From assembly GCF_902170785.1 (NCBI RefSeq), contig NZ_CABHYG010000004.1, positions 434,001 through 498,000 of the forward strand: DNA of 64,000 bases, read 5' to 3'. Under the pieces are notes generated by a model. That model was not told the DNA's origin. It did not search any database and saw only the letters and a list, made by a program, of their open reading frames with translations. Positions 54,221 through 62,517 of this stretch are shown piece after piece. The stretch's first letter is position 1. Every line of letters starts with the position of its first letter. Source of the stretch: Yersinia proxima (GTDB taxonomy: Bacteria > Pseudomonadota > Gammaproteobacteria > Enterobacterales > Enterobacteriaceae). The translations under genes and the position numbers were made by a program.

Positions 54221-56098
54221 TTACTTATTAGCGAAGCGGTTATAGCCAACATCGTAGCCAATACCAAAACCTGACTGGCTAGTCCTGGATTCGGTGACGG
54301 ACATGCCCGGAGGGGCATTATCAAATTTAACGGTAATTTCTCCATTGACTGCCTGAGGTCGAGCTGAAGCTAATGGCACCTTAGAGTTTTGACTGCCATC
54401 CATATTTAGCAGCTCTTTCATGCGCGGAATAAACCCAGTGTAGCCCCTGTCCTGCTCCCCTTTTTTCAATCTATCAACCAGAATATCCCCTTTAGACTTA
54501 TTGGTGGCCTGAGACTCTTTACTTAGGTCATCCAGTTGCTTAAACAAGCTGATAATCACACCAATAGTGACCATTTGACCACCATAAGAGATGAGCGTTT
54601 TTAGTGCACCATTAAGTCCTCTAACACCTGCGCCACCAGCATTAATCCCTTTCAAAAATGAGAAAGCAAAATCGCCTGCCATATACAGCGCTAGCCCTTT
54701 CATTGCCCCTTCCCAGCCACCCACCAGATCGACGATGGGCTTAATTTGGTTCCATACCTCTTTAAATACCGGCCCCACCGTATCCCAGTTAGCCACAATC
54801 AGCGCACCCGCACCGATCAGCAGCGTAAGTAACTTACCCAGCGGTGACATTTTGGTGACGAAATTCATGACGCCGATCGCTTTCGTGACCGCTGTAACGC
54901 CAGTGGCAACAGAAATTAAATAAATGCCTAATTTAAAGACTGTCTTTATTAATTCAGGATTGGCTTTCACCCATTGGCGGAATTGTTCTAAAAGTGGTTT
55001 AAGCTCTTTAGTACCCTCGGTAATATAAGGAAGGAACATGTCTCCGAGAGTAATACTGGCGATCTCTAACTGGTTCTTCAGTAATTTAACTGCGTTGGCT
55101 GTGGTTGCCGCTCTGGATTCATACTCTTTTTGCATTGAACCCGCATAAACCTGAGCATCTGCAACTTTTTTAAAGTTCTCCCTCAGTAAATCCATATTGG
55201 TTAACAGAGGTGCAATAGCCCCTAGCGATTCTCTACCAAATAGTGCTTCCAGTGCAGCGGCCTGCTTAGCTTTGGGTAATTTCGCGACAGAATCCAATAC
55301 CTTCAAAATAGCGGTTTTGGAATCTTTCTGCATATCCGCAGCCAGCTGTTTTGGATCTATTTTTATCGCTTTTAATACTTTCCCTTTTAATCCTTTACCT
55401 GTGCCAGAGGTAAGCGACAACATAAAGTTTTTAATGCCTGTTGAGGCTATTTCCGACTCTACCCCCATCCCGGCGATAGTCGCCCCCATTGCCGCGATTT
55501 CCCCCGACGCAAGGCCCGCCACGCTACCTAACGGGCCAATTCGAGTCACAATTTCCGATATTTTTGCCGCATTAGCAGGACCAGTATTACCCAGGTAGTT
55601 AACTTTATCTGACAGTGTTACTACTTCACTTTGAGTCAGTTTAAATGCTGTTCTCCATTGCGACATCATCTGGCCGGACTCTTCTGCCGTCTGATCGAAA
55701 GCAATACCCATCTTCACCGCATCAGTCGCAAAAGCTTTCAGATCAGCGCGGGCAATGCCTGCCTGACCACCCGCAGCAACAATGGCAGCGATTCCATTCG
55801 CAGCCATGGGGAGTTCGGTGGAAAGCTTCAATATATCTTCGCCCATCTCCTTAAATTGGGCAGGCGTGTCAAAGTCCACAACCTTACGCACATCAGCCAT
55901 AGAGGATTCAAATTCCATCGCCTGATTAATGGGAATAATGAAAGCACCACCAATGGCTGCGCCCATCATCGCCACACTTTGCATAACGTCTTTAAATTCC
56001 CCCTTAAACTTACGCAGATCCTTCTGCATAGTGGTCAACGCCGGAGATAACTTATTGACGCCAGTAATAATCGCTTTTAACTGAAAACTATCTGACAT
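54221..56098 (-). CDS. Tail tape measure protein
   Basis: 625 residues. TP901-type tape measure (LKAIITGVNKLSPALTTMQKDLRKFKG near the N-terminus; SSMADVRKVVDFDTPAQFKEMGEDILKLSTELPMAANGIAAIVAAGGQAG, core FKEMGEDILKLSTELPM) with hydrophobic helical spans in the middle (residues about 390-470). Length sets the tail length; 625 residues is short, implying a relatively short contractile tail. The start overlaps the frameshift extension of the chaperone. Confidence 0.9.
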   Translation of the reverse strand: MSDSFQLKAIITGVNKLSPALTTMQKDLRKFKGEFKDVMQSVAMMGAAIGGAFIIPINQAMEFESSMADVRKVVDFDTPAQFKEMGEDILKLSTELPMAANGIAAIVAAGGQAGIARADLKAFATDAVKMGIAFDQTAEESGQMMSQWRTAFKLTQSEVVTLSDKVNYLGNTGPANAAKISEIVTRIGPLGSVAGLASGEIAAMGATIAGMGVESEIASTGIKNFMLSLTSGTGKGLKGKVLKAIKIDPKQLAADMQKDSKTAILKVLDSVAKLPKAKQAAALEALFGRESLGAIAPLLTNMDLLRENFKKVADAQVYAGSMQKEYESRAATTANAVKLLKNQLEIASITLGDMFLPYITEGTKELKPLLEQFRQWVKANPELIKTVFKLGIYLISVATGVTAVTKAIGVMNFVTKMSPLGKLLTLLIGAGALIVANWDTVGPVFKEVWNQIKPIVDLVGGWEGAMKGLALYMAGDFAFSFLKGINAGGAGVRGLNGALKTLISYGGQMVTIGVIISLFKQLDDLSKESQATNKSKGDILVDRLKKGEQDRGYTGFIPRMKELLNMDGSQNSKVPLASARPQAVNGEITVKFDNAPPGMSVTESRTSQSGFGIGYDVGYNRFANK

Positions 56099-56503
56099 TA
56101 TTTAGCTCCGAATTAATGCGCTCGGCCTGCGCCTCCATCTCAAATATTTTGGACAGCGGGCAAGCCATGACGGTAAGGGGGTTCATGCGCCAAAAATAGG
56201 CAATGTTATAAATGCGGCTAGTTAGCTCACCGACACTTCTGATGCCGTAAAAAAACCGACTATCTGCATTGAGATAGTGATCAAGTCTTTCGGTAATATT
56301 TGCTTAGCTGATGAAGGGGGGATATCGGCCAGTACCGGTAAATATGCCAGCGTACAACTCATGTCAATTTTAGCGCTGCCGTTATCCGAATAAGAGAACG
56401 GCATACCAAACTTGGCAATTTCATCATATTCAGGTGCGCGAATATTTAACTCCTTGACCTTTTCCCCACCCACGGTAATTTCTCTGGTTAATGTCACAAT
56501 CAT
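56088..56503 (-). CDS. Tail assembly chaperone, long form made by programmed -1 frameshift
   Basis: Ribosomes reading the short form can slip back one base on T_TTT_TTT (56255-56249) and continue in the -1 frame as YGIRSVGELTSRIYNIAYFW... to ...QAERINSELNNVR, stopping with TAG at 56088-56090. This gives a fusion of about 138 residues. The extension (IYNIAYFWRMNPLTVMACPLSKIFEMEAQAERI, core RIYNIAYFWRMNPLTVMA) has the usual extension-type shape seen for P2 gpE' and Mu gp41'. It ends 11 bases inside the tape measure gene. Confidence 0.78.
56222..56503 (-). CDS. Tail assembly chaperone, short form (Mu gp41-like)
   Basis: 93 residues, MIVTLTREITVGGEKVKELNIRAPEYDEI as in the Mu gp41 / tail-assembly chaperone (DUF) family. 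Binds the tape measure protein before tail tube growth. Begins four bases inside the tube gene end (ATGA-type junction). A T7 slippery run near its end gives a longer frameshift product. Confidence 0.85.
   Translation of the reverse strand: MIVTLTREITVGGEKVKELNIRAPEYDEIAKFGMPFSYSDNGSAKIDMSCTLAYLPVLADIPPSSAKQILPKDLITISMQIVGFFTASEVSVS
56249..56255 (-). other. Slippery heptamer for -1 ribosomal frameshift
   Basis: Minus strand T TTT TTT, in the frame GGT-TTT-TTT of the chaperone, 25 bases before its stop codon. Same placement as in the frameshifting E/E' chaperones of P2-like phages. Confidence 0.78.
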
Positions 56504-56856
56504 TGGTAAAAGCCCTCTTGCCCATGGAATTCCATATCTACCGTGCCCTCTTCGGCATTATGGTTCGCTTCGCCATGCAGCCAGGCGCTGGAAAGGACAT
56601 ACACCTGACCATTGGCTAACTCACTGGTGATGGTCATGGTATCTGCGGAAGTAATCTTGCTGATCGGGTACTCTTTCGGAACTTTGAATGTCCCTTTGGT
56701 ATAGGGGGCGCGGTGAGTCTCTTTGTAATCCACTGAACCATCCAGCCCGATCACATCATCTTTCACCGCGGTATTCATTGGCACCTCAATGCCGCCGGTC
56801 AGAGATAGTTGCTGACCATCAATTTTAAAAAAGCACGTGCCGCCAATTCGAGCCAT
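56500..56856 (-). CDS. Tail tube protein, Mu gpM-like
   Basis: 118 residues. Starts MARIGGTCFFKIDGQQLSLTGGIEVPMNTAVKDDVIGLDGSVDYKET (core DGQQLSLTGGIEVPM), the family signature of Mu tail tube proteins. Polymerises inside the contractile sheath. Follows the sheath gene without a gap. Confidence 0.92.
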   Translation of the reverse strand: MARIGGTCFFKIDGQQLSLTGGIEVPMNTAVKDDVIGLDGSVDYKETHRAPYTKGTFKVPKEYPISKITSADTMTITSELANGQVYVLSSAWLHGEANHNAEEGTVDMEFHGQEGFYQ

Positions 56857-58350
56857 TTAGGCCACCTCTTCGCTATATTGCAGACGGAACTGATTAAGCA
56901 GCGCAAACACGCGCAGTTGGTTGACATAATCAGGTGGGAACAGCACATCGAGCCGATTAGGGTTATCCGCGTTGCGCTCGACAATCAGGTGTTGCTTGAA
57001 CAGCTCAAAGTTCTCAACAATGCCCGCGCGCTCTAACTGGCGATAAATGGAGAGCATCTCCCCCTTAATAACCTTCGGCGTGACAATTGCCTGGCCTGCG
57101 CCGAAGCGGGTACCATCGTTCGCCAGCTTATGGCGTGGGTACTTGCTGGTGATCACCGATTTCAAGCGACGCAGCACGTAAGCGCTGGTATGCAAGGTTT
57201 CACTATCAAGGAAACTGTTATCGGCATTGCCGTAGCTGTTTTTCTGATAGGTGGTGATATCACGCTGAATGCGCAACACCCCGCCCTCGCTGTAAGCGGT
57301 GGCGATGCCGTGGGTTAACAAGGATTGCTGCTCGGACAGAATGAAACGCGTCCCCACCGGAGCCGGAAGTGCGTCATTTAACAGGCCGGTTTGCGTAGGT
57401 CGTGCCGGATCATTACGGATAAATACCGAATTACGTGCGGTGCGAGCTGCAATCAGCTCATCGGTTGCCATCTGGACGCCGGTTTCATAACCGGCAATGG
57501 TCAGGTGTGGGTCGTTGAAGGTGGCACCAAAAGCCACCAGATCCGACAAATCACCCCCCCTGGCGGTATAGACATGGCCGTATAACTGCCGCGACCAGCT
57601 CCAGCGCCCGCTATCGTCGTTCATCTCTTTGCCGATTGTGGCCAGTGATGCCGAGTCATTGAATGGGAAGGCGATAAAATCAAACAGCTCATCACCCAGG
57701 GTGGCAATAGTGGCAGACAAGTTTGGCGCACCTGCACCGCCCGCCATCGGTGCGATCGCCACATTCACGCCGGAGGGGTTTTGTTCGCCGCCTACAGTGC
57801 CGCGATAATTCAGGCTGATGGGTAAACCATTACCCGTAAGACCGCTATTTTTGGCTGTAAGCGTAACGACGCCCGCCGCCGCAACTGCAGTAACAGGTAA
57901 ATCAAGCAGGGCGTTAACTGCAGCGGCAATACTGGCACCGATAATCGCCGGAGTATCCAGCGCAGTCACCACGACTTGCACTCGGATAGAGCCGATATAA
58001 ATCGACAATGTGCCGGAGGCTTGCGCTGTGCCGGTGACAGTGAGGGTGCCAGTGGCCGGATCGCCCGCCACTTCAGGCACCGCAACCACCCATAACTCAC
58101 CAAAGGGATCGACCGCGCGATAGGCCGCTACCATGCGGGCTAACTGACTACCCCGTCCGGACACCTGCCCCGCCCTGTCTGCCGATGGCATAATAACGAG
58201 CGTATTCTTCTCAATCGAACTGTCTTCCAGCGCGTGGGCAATAATGAGCGAAGGCCCGCTGTCCTGTGCCGTATTCGCCGCGCTGTTGTCCATTTCGGCA
58301 AAGAACAACGGCACCCGTAAATCATTTGGGATGTGGTTAAAGCTGATCAT
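56857..58350 (-). CDS. Tail sheath protein, Mu gpL-like
   Basis: 497 residues; starts MISFNHIPNDLRVPLFFAEMDNSAANT as in Mu gpL. Subdomains include an inserted bacterial-immunoglobulin-like fold (TGTLTVTGTAQASGTLSIYIGS, core TGTAQASGTLSIYIG). Contracts to drive the tube through the envelope. Overlaps the DUF2635 gene by four bases. Confidence 0.93.
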   Translation of the reverse strand: MISFNHIPNDLRVPLFFAEMDNSAANTAQDSGPSLIIAHALEDSSIEKNTLVIMPSADRAGQVSGRGSQLARMVAAYRAVDPFGELWVVAVPEVAGDPATGTLTVTGTAQASGTLSIYIGSIRVQVVVTALDTPAIIGASIAAAVNALLDLPVTAVAAAGVVTLTAKNSGLTGNGLPISLNYRGTVGGEQNPSGVNVAIAPMAGGAGAPNLSATIATLGDELFDFIAFPFNDSASLATIGKEMNDDSGRWSWSRQLYGHVYTARGGDLSDLVAFGATFNDPHLTIAGYETGVQMATDELIAARTARNSVFIRNDPARPTQTGLLNDALPAPVGTRFILSEQQSLLTHGIATAYSEGGVLRIQRDITTYQKNSYGNADNSFLDSETLHTSAYVLRRLKSVITSKYPRHKLANDGTRFGAGQAIVTPKVIKGEMLSIYRQLERAGIVENFELFKQHLIVERNADNPNRLDVLFPPDYVNQLRVFALLNQFRLQYSEEVA

Positions 58351-58553
58351 TGTTTTTTGGCCTTTTGCTCAGGTTGAACGAGGGGTGCCGGTGGTGCAGT
58401 TTCTTCAGGTTCTGCGGCCTTAACGGTCACTTCTCCTGACGCTATCCGGCGGTGCCAGTAAATATTTTCATCAACGTTTCGGCCCTCTGCGGGCAAAAAG
58501 TCACCTCTAACCGGGTCAGGAACTGACCGGCCATCTTTGGGGATCACATGCAT
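58347..58553 (-). CDS. DUF2635 phage tail protein (Mu gp38-like)
   Basis: 68 residues, MHVIPKDGRSVPDPVRGDFLPAEGRNVDENIYWHRRI (core GRSVPDPVRGDFLPAEG) followed by a low-complexity Lys/Glu/Pro tail. Always immediately before the sheath gene in Mu-type tails; role unknown, probably a tail-assembly partner. Confidence 0.85.
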   Translation of the reverse strand: MHVIPKDGRSVPDPVRGDFLPAEGRNVDENIYWHRRIASGEVTVKAAEPEETAPPAPLVQPEQKAKKQ

Positions 58554-58559
58554 AAGGGG

Positions 58560-59111
58560 TTACTCGTCGTTAAGGGGGATGTTTAACTTGTGTTCAATGG
58601 TGCCGTCAGGCGTCATAAAATCGACATCCACCATGATTTTCTCCAGTTCTTCAAGTTGCTGAAGGTCGTCCCATTGGCGGGTATCTTCTTCGGATATCTC
58701 AATTTGGGCAGAGAAATCATACTGGAAATAAAGGTGAGCGCGGTTGGTATCCAGCAGGTTACCGCCATCATACTGAATCGGGTCATAGCACGGTTCTGGT
58801 TGCCACCCCAATAGCGCTTTAAATAACTCAGCGCGCAAATCATGCACAGCATCAAATGCCGCTTTCTGGCCCCGCTGATCTGCACTGTTATTCACCACCA
58901 CAACTACGGCAAATCCATCGGTAATCGTCTGCCAATAGTCCGTTTTTGAGCGCTGCTCACCAGCGGTATCGTTAGTCGGGATAATCCATGCACTGGGTAG
59001 TGCCATCTTGCCATTTTCGAGGAGCAGCTCATATTCTGCCGCCCCAGACACTCGCCCCTCAAATGTCGGGCAACGTAGCCGTAGGGCAGCAATAACGAGT
59101 GATAATTTCAT
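58560..59111 (-). CDS. Tail completion/terminator-like protein
   Basis: 183 residues; N-terminal MKLSLVIAALRLRCPTFEGRVSGAAEYELL (core IAALRLRCPTFEGRVSGA) is typical of phage tail terminator or gp37-family proteins. Predicted to cap the tail tube at the head end. Overlaps the preceding gene by four bases. Confidence 0.75.
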   Translation of the reverse strand: MKLSLVIAALRLRCPTFEGRVSGAAEYELLLENGKMALPSAWIIPTNDTAGEQRSKTDYWQTITDGFAVVVVVNNSADQRGQKAAFDAVHDLRAELFKALLGWQPEPCYDPIQYDGGNLLDTNRAHLYFQYDFSAQIEISEEDTRQWDDLQQLEELEKIMVDVDFMTPDGTIEHKLNIPLNDE

Positions 59112-59626
59112 TTAACCACCACTGATTTTTTTAGTGCGCTGAACAGGACTTTCTCAGCCCATAAGCGCCGATTTTCTAGCGCCTCTGTCATGAAGTTTTT
59201 ACGGGGAGCAATTTTCCAGCCACTCCCCCCTGAAGCACCTTTTCGGTGGCTCCTGCCTCGCTTGGCTTTGCTTTTCACACCGTAGAACAAGAACGCAGGA
59301 TAGAAGTCATCCCCAGAAGGTAATCTGGTTGCTCGCCTGCCCCCTTTTTGGTTAGGAGCGATACGCACCATAAAGCCCGGACGCCCGCCTGATGGTGAGG
59401 GGACTTTATAGCCGATGGATCGTGATAGCCCGCCAGTTCGGGTGCCGGGTGCTTCGCCAGCCTTTGATATGGCATGACGTGCCACTAGCCGCCGCGCCTC
59501 GTCTTGCACACCCCGACCCACCTTGGCGAATGCATTACGGACTCTCTTCTGGTTGAACTCCAGTTCTTTCGGTTTATCAAAATCGACGTGCAGATATAAA
59601 CCGCTGGTTGAGTTTTCAATGCCCAT
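59108..59626 (-). CDS. Head-tail joining protein, HK97 gp10-like
   Basis: 172 residues, basic, with the gp10 family start (LYLHVDFDKPKELEFNQKRVRNAFAKVGRGVQDEARRLV, core RVRNAFAKVGRGVQDEARR) and APRKNFMTEALENRRL near the C-terminus. Forms the neck ring between head and tail. Confidence 0.82.
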   Translation of the reverse strand: MGIENSTSGLYLHVDFDKPKELEFNQKRVRNAFAKVGRGVQDEARRLVARHAISKAGEAPGTRTGGLSRSIGYKVPSPSGGRPGFMVRIAPNQKGGRRATRLPSGDDFYPAFLFYGVKSKAKRGRSHRKGASGGSGWKIAPRKNFMTEALENRRLWAEKVLFSALKKSVVVK

Positions 59627-60018
59627 TAATGGCCCTCCCCGATAGCTTCCACGGTTCCCAGCTCTTCAGCAGTGATTACCAGAAAGCGGCTGGCTTCATT
59701 CAAGTTGGTGGTTCCCTTGACCCGGTAAACCATTTTATTAATTACCACTTCATCATCGGTGGTAACGCCCGTTCGGTAGCGGATAACAATGCGGTGCGTA
59801 ATGGCGACATCTATCTGCATCGAACCAATACGGACAGAATCACCTATCGCCGCCAGCTTGGCCCAGGTATCGAATGTATTGTGATAAACAGTATCCACAC
59901 CCATATGACCGTTGCCGGGAACATCTTCGCGGGTACGGAACTGGGCGCGTTTGTTTAGTTCACCGGGGGCCGGTGGCCGATAAGTGGCGTTGATTTCAGT
60001 GAAGCGGCGTTGAGTCAT
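59626..60018 (-). CDS. Head-tail adaptor, SPP1 gp16/HK97 gp7-like
   Basis: 130 residues starting MTQRRFTEINATYRPPAPGELNKRAQF; the beta-barrel head-completion fold (DEVVINKMVYRVKGTTNLNEASRFLVITAEE, core VINKMVYRVKGTTNL). Seals the connector after DNA packaging. Stops in a one-base overlap with the gp10-like start. Confidence 0.82.
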   Translation of the reverse strand: MTQRRFTEINATYRPPAPGELNKRAQFRTREDVPGNGHMGVDTVYHNTFDTWAKLAAIGDSVRIGSMQIDVAITHRIVIRYRTGVTTDDEVVINKMVYRVKGTTNLNEASRFLVITAEELGTVEAIGEGH

Positions 60019-60329
60019 GGGCTAAACCTGTAGGAACCGACCAGAAAATAAAAACTCATCGGCACTTCTGACTGTTCGTAATCACTTACTGATGAGCGGT
60101 TTTCATACCAGTGACTAATGAGCGCCAACATAGCCAGTTTGATATCACTACTGGCAATAAGCCCGTCAGGATCTGTTTCCGGCACCTCAGCCTCATAAAT
60201 ATTCCGGTTTAAGTAGCTGGTAACTCTCTTTTCTGCTGCGTCAGCATAAAGTTTAAGTAACTCATCTTCATGGGTAAATTCCGGATCAATTCGACACTGA
60301 GCTTTTATCTGATCAATTTCCAATATCAT
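60015..60329 (-). CDS. Head-tail connector protein, HK97 gp6-like
   Basis: 104 residues, mostly helical (YADAAEKRVTSYLNRNIYEAEVP, ALISHWYENRSSVSDYE). The gp6 family forms a 12- or 13-fold ring on the portal. The N-terminus MILEIDQIKAQCRIDPEFTHEDELLKLYAD (core QCRIDPEFTHEDELLKLYAD) is characteristic. Confidence 0.85.
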   Translation of the reverse strand: MILEIDQIKAQCRIDPEFTHEDELLKLYADAAEKRVTSYLNRNIYEAEVPETDPDGLIASSDIKLAMLALISHWYENRSSVSDYEQSEVPMSFYFLVGSYRFSP

Positions 60330-60347
60330 GATTAGCTCCCAGAGGTC

Positions 60348-60596
60348 TTATTTTTTGCTTTTCTTGTCCGCCGGCTGCTCTGGCTGCTCTGGCTGCTCTG
60401 GCTGCTCTGGCTGCTCTGGCTGCTCATCAGCTTTTTGACCCGGCAGTTGGAGGTCAACTAATTCCAGAATGCTTAACTGTGAAGCAATCACCAGAACGCG
60501 GGCGGGCAACTCTTCATATTCACCCGCAGGCAGGGTTTCAACATGGCAACCGTCAGGCGACCAATCAAGGTTTTTAGTCAGTTTGTGCATAGACAC
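60348..60596 (-). CDS. Small head-region protein with a Glu-Gln-Pro tandem repeat
   Basis: 82 residues. A conserved N-terminal part (LTKNLDWSPDGCHVETLPAGEYEELPARVL; core WSPDGCHVETLPAGEYEEL) is followed by six EQP triplets and a Lys-rich tail (PADKKSKK). Function unknown, possibly a head accessory or decoration protein by its place after the capsid gene. The repeat tract is a potential site of length variation. Confidence 0.78.
   Translation of the reverse strand: MSMHKLTKNLDWSPDGCHVETLPAGEYEELPARVLVIASQLSILELVDLQLPGQKADEQPEQPEQPEQPEQPEQPADKKSKK
60373..60426 (-). repeat. 9-bp tandem repeat, six copies
   Basis: GGCTGCTCT repeated six times on the plus strand (the last copy ends in A), coding EQP triplets on the minus strand. 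All copies are in frame, so slippage would change length by three residues per unit. Confidence 0.93.
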
Positions 60597-60599
60597 CTC

Positions 60600-60623
60600 A
60601 AAAGAAAGGGGCCATCAGGCCCC
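60600..60623 (-). terminator. Terminator after the major capsid gene
   Basis: GGGGCC-ATCA-GGCCCC (60608-60623), followed on the minus strand by TTTCTTTT. It lies 20 bp after the capsid stop and could set the capsid transcript above downstream genes. Confidence 0.8.
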
Positions 60624-60642
60624 ATTGGATTAATTGGCAATG

Positions 60643-61851
60643 TTATGCAGCAGCGCCGATTTTCAGCAGCTTGATAGCCTGAGAATCAGCCAGCATCCCA
60701 CCAGTACGCTTAGTGGTATAGAAACCAACAAAAGGTTTATTGGTATATGGGTCACGCAGAATACGGGTGCCGATACGGTCAACAATGGTGTAACCGCGCT
60801 TGAAGTTACCGAATGCAATCGCTTTGGCATCTGCAACGATATCCGGCATTTGCTCATTTTCAGCAATGCCATAACCGGCCAACATAGACGGCTGATCAAG
60901 CTCTAAGCCTGGACGCCACAGGTAATCACCACGCTCATCTTTCAAAATGCGGATTTTGAACAATGAGTTGTTATTCATCATAAACTTAGCACCGTTGCGA
61001 TGAACTTTGCGCAGGGTGTAAATCATTTGAATGATACTGTCGGCGGTCACTGCAGCGGCAGCACCAGAGAGAAGGTGTTGCAGCTTACCAAATTCACGTA
61101 CGCTATCTTTCTCATCAGTTGAGGTGTATGCCAGAAAACCTTTTGGTTTCAGGACGCCGGTTCCGTTAGTGAATGCAATCTCTTCCTGTTCAGAGAACTC
61201 CAGACTCAAAGAACTATTAATCCACGATTCAACATCAAAAAAACCATCATCTAACATGGTTTGAGTGGCTTGCGGGTTACCATAAATTTCCCCCATAAAA
61301 GGAACAATTTGCGCCAACTGTGGTGTATCAGTTGCTGGACGAGCCGCCTGCTCCCCCACCCAGCCGGAACCTGCACCGTGCAAATTCACTAGTTTCTTAT
61401 AGTCACTGGTACCCACGGTAATAACAGTGGATTCCTGACGCATAATCACTTCATTTTTCAGGATATCCAGCAAGGTACGATCTAACTCTTCAGGCACTGC
61501 ATAGCCGCCATCGGCATCAGTACCGGTATTTAGCGCTTTCTGCTCCAGTTCACGTAGGCCATCATCTTTACCCTTACGAACAAACTGCATAAAGGCAGAT
61601 TTGTGCTCAGTCGCTGCTTTGGTGTTGGTACCACCACCTGGGCGCTTAAGTGACTTAATTTCATCTTCCAGACTGGCTTTTAAGTTATCCAGCTCGGTCA
61701 GTTTGCCATTAAGCGTCTCCACTTCCCCAGCCAGTTTGCCTTTTTCCTGCTCAACCGCATCAAGGCGTTTATCGTTTTTCTCTTTAAACTCAGAGAATCT
61801 CTGATTAAGTTCCTGCGCGACCTGCTCTACATCTTTAGTTTCAACAGCCAT
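60643..61851 (-). CDS. Major capsid protein, HK97 family
   Basis: 402 residues. An N-terminal coiled-coil delta domain (residues 1-70: EVAQELNQRF...LEDEIKSLKR; core LNQRFSEFKEKNDKRLDAVE) that acts as scaffold and is removed by the prohead protease, then the HK97 fold (GTDADGGYAVPEELDRTLL; GWVGEQAARPATD; GVLKPKGFLAYT). Mature capsid would start near residue 85-105. Preceded by GAGTTACCC leader, with no gap to the protease gene. Confidence 0.95.
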   Translation of the reverse strand: MAVETKDVEQVAQELNQRFSEFKEKNDKRLDAVEQEKGKLAGEVETLNGKLTELDNLKASLEDEIKSLKRPGGGTNTKAATEHKSAFMQFVRKGKDDGLRELEQKALNTGTDADGGYAVPEELDRTLLDILKNEVIMRQESTVITVGTSDYKKLVNLHGAGSGWVGEQAARPATDTPQLAQIVPFMGEIYGNPQATQTMLDDGFFDVESWINSSLSLEFSEQEEIAFTNGTGVLKPKGFLAYTSTDEKDSVREFGKLQHLLSGAAAAVTADSIIQMIYTLRKVHRNGAKFMMNNNSLFKIRILKDERGDYLWRPGLELDQPSMLAGYGIAENEQMPDIVADAKAIAFGNFKRGYTIVDRIGTRILRDPYTNKPFVGFYTTKRTGGMLADSQAIKLLKIGAAA

Positions 61852-61866
61852 GGGTAACTCTCCAAA

Positions 61867-62517
61867 TTAAAATTTAATAGATTTCAGTGCATTAAGCGCG
61901 TCATTAACCTCATCTGCTTCACGCAGAGAGATTGCGCCATATCCTTCAGCCATAAATGCTTTGGCCTGAGTGCGAGAAAGCCCAACGTCGCGCAGGACTC
62001 TTTCAATACTTTTAGGGGATGGGGTTTCACCACGGGCAAAAGCAGATTTCACATCACTAACCCGCGCCTCATCGTTAGACGGAAATGTCACCGGGCTGAC
62101 TTCCCACAGATCGACCTCCTTCAGTAAATACGCTTCCTTATTGCGGTCGTACTCCCAATCCTTGAGCATGTACCCAATAGAAAGGCCGGTTAAAGAACCG
62201 GCCTTCATGTGTGCGTGAGCGCGTTTGGCGAGTGGGTCATCGTCAATTAACAATCGTCCCTTGACGAATAGTCCAACATCATCCTCTTTCATTTCGGTAT
62301 AAATGCCGATCGGCTCATCCATGCGGTGCTGCCATAACATGGCGGGCAGGGCATTTTTATCCCGCCATGCATTCAGTGATTTGATGAAAGCACCCGGTAC
62401 AACAATATCGTCATAGCTGTCTTTCACGCCAAAGACTGAGCCGTAGCCCTCAAACTCTCCCGAGTCACTGACCGATTTCAGCTTTAGCGGGAAATCCATG
62501 CGTTGCTTAGTCAGCAT
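61867..62517 (-). CDS. Prohead maturation protease, HK97 S78 family
   Basis: 216 residues. Catalytic features: His in LWQHRMDEPIG, Ser in LTGLSIGYM, and the Glu-region WEVSPVTFPSN. Cleaves the capsid delta domain during head maturation. Start overlaps the portal gene by 11 bases; Met1 or Met7 may be used. Confidence 0.94.
   Translation of the reverse strand: MLTKQRMDFPLKLKSVSDSGEFEGYGSVFGVKDSYDDIVVPGAFIKSLNAWRDKNALPAMLWQHRMDEPIGIYTEMKEDDVGLFVKGRLLIDDDPLAKRAHAHMKAGSLTGLSIGYMLKDWEYDRNKEAYLLKEVDLWEVSPVTFPSNDEARVSDVKSAFARGETPSPKSIERVLRDVGLSRTQAKAFMAEGYGAISLREADEVNDALNALKSIKF

Noticed and set aside
60373-60426. Possible CRISPR array
   Set aside because: A 9-bp tandem repeat in a coding frame, without spacers or cas genes.
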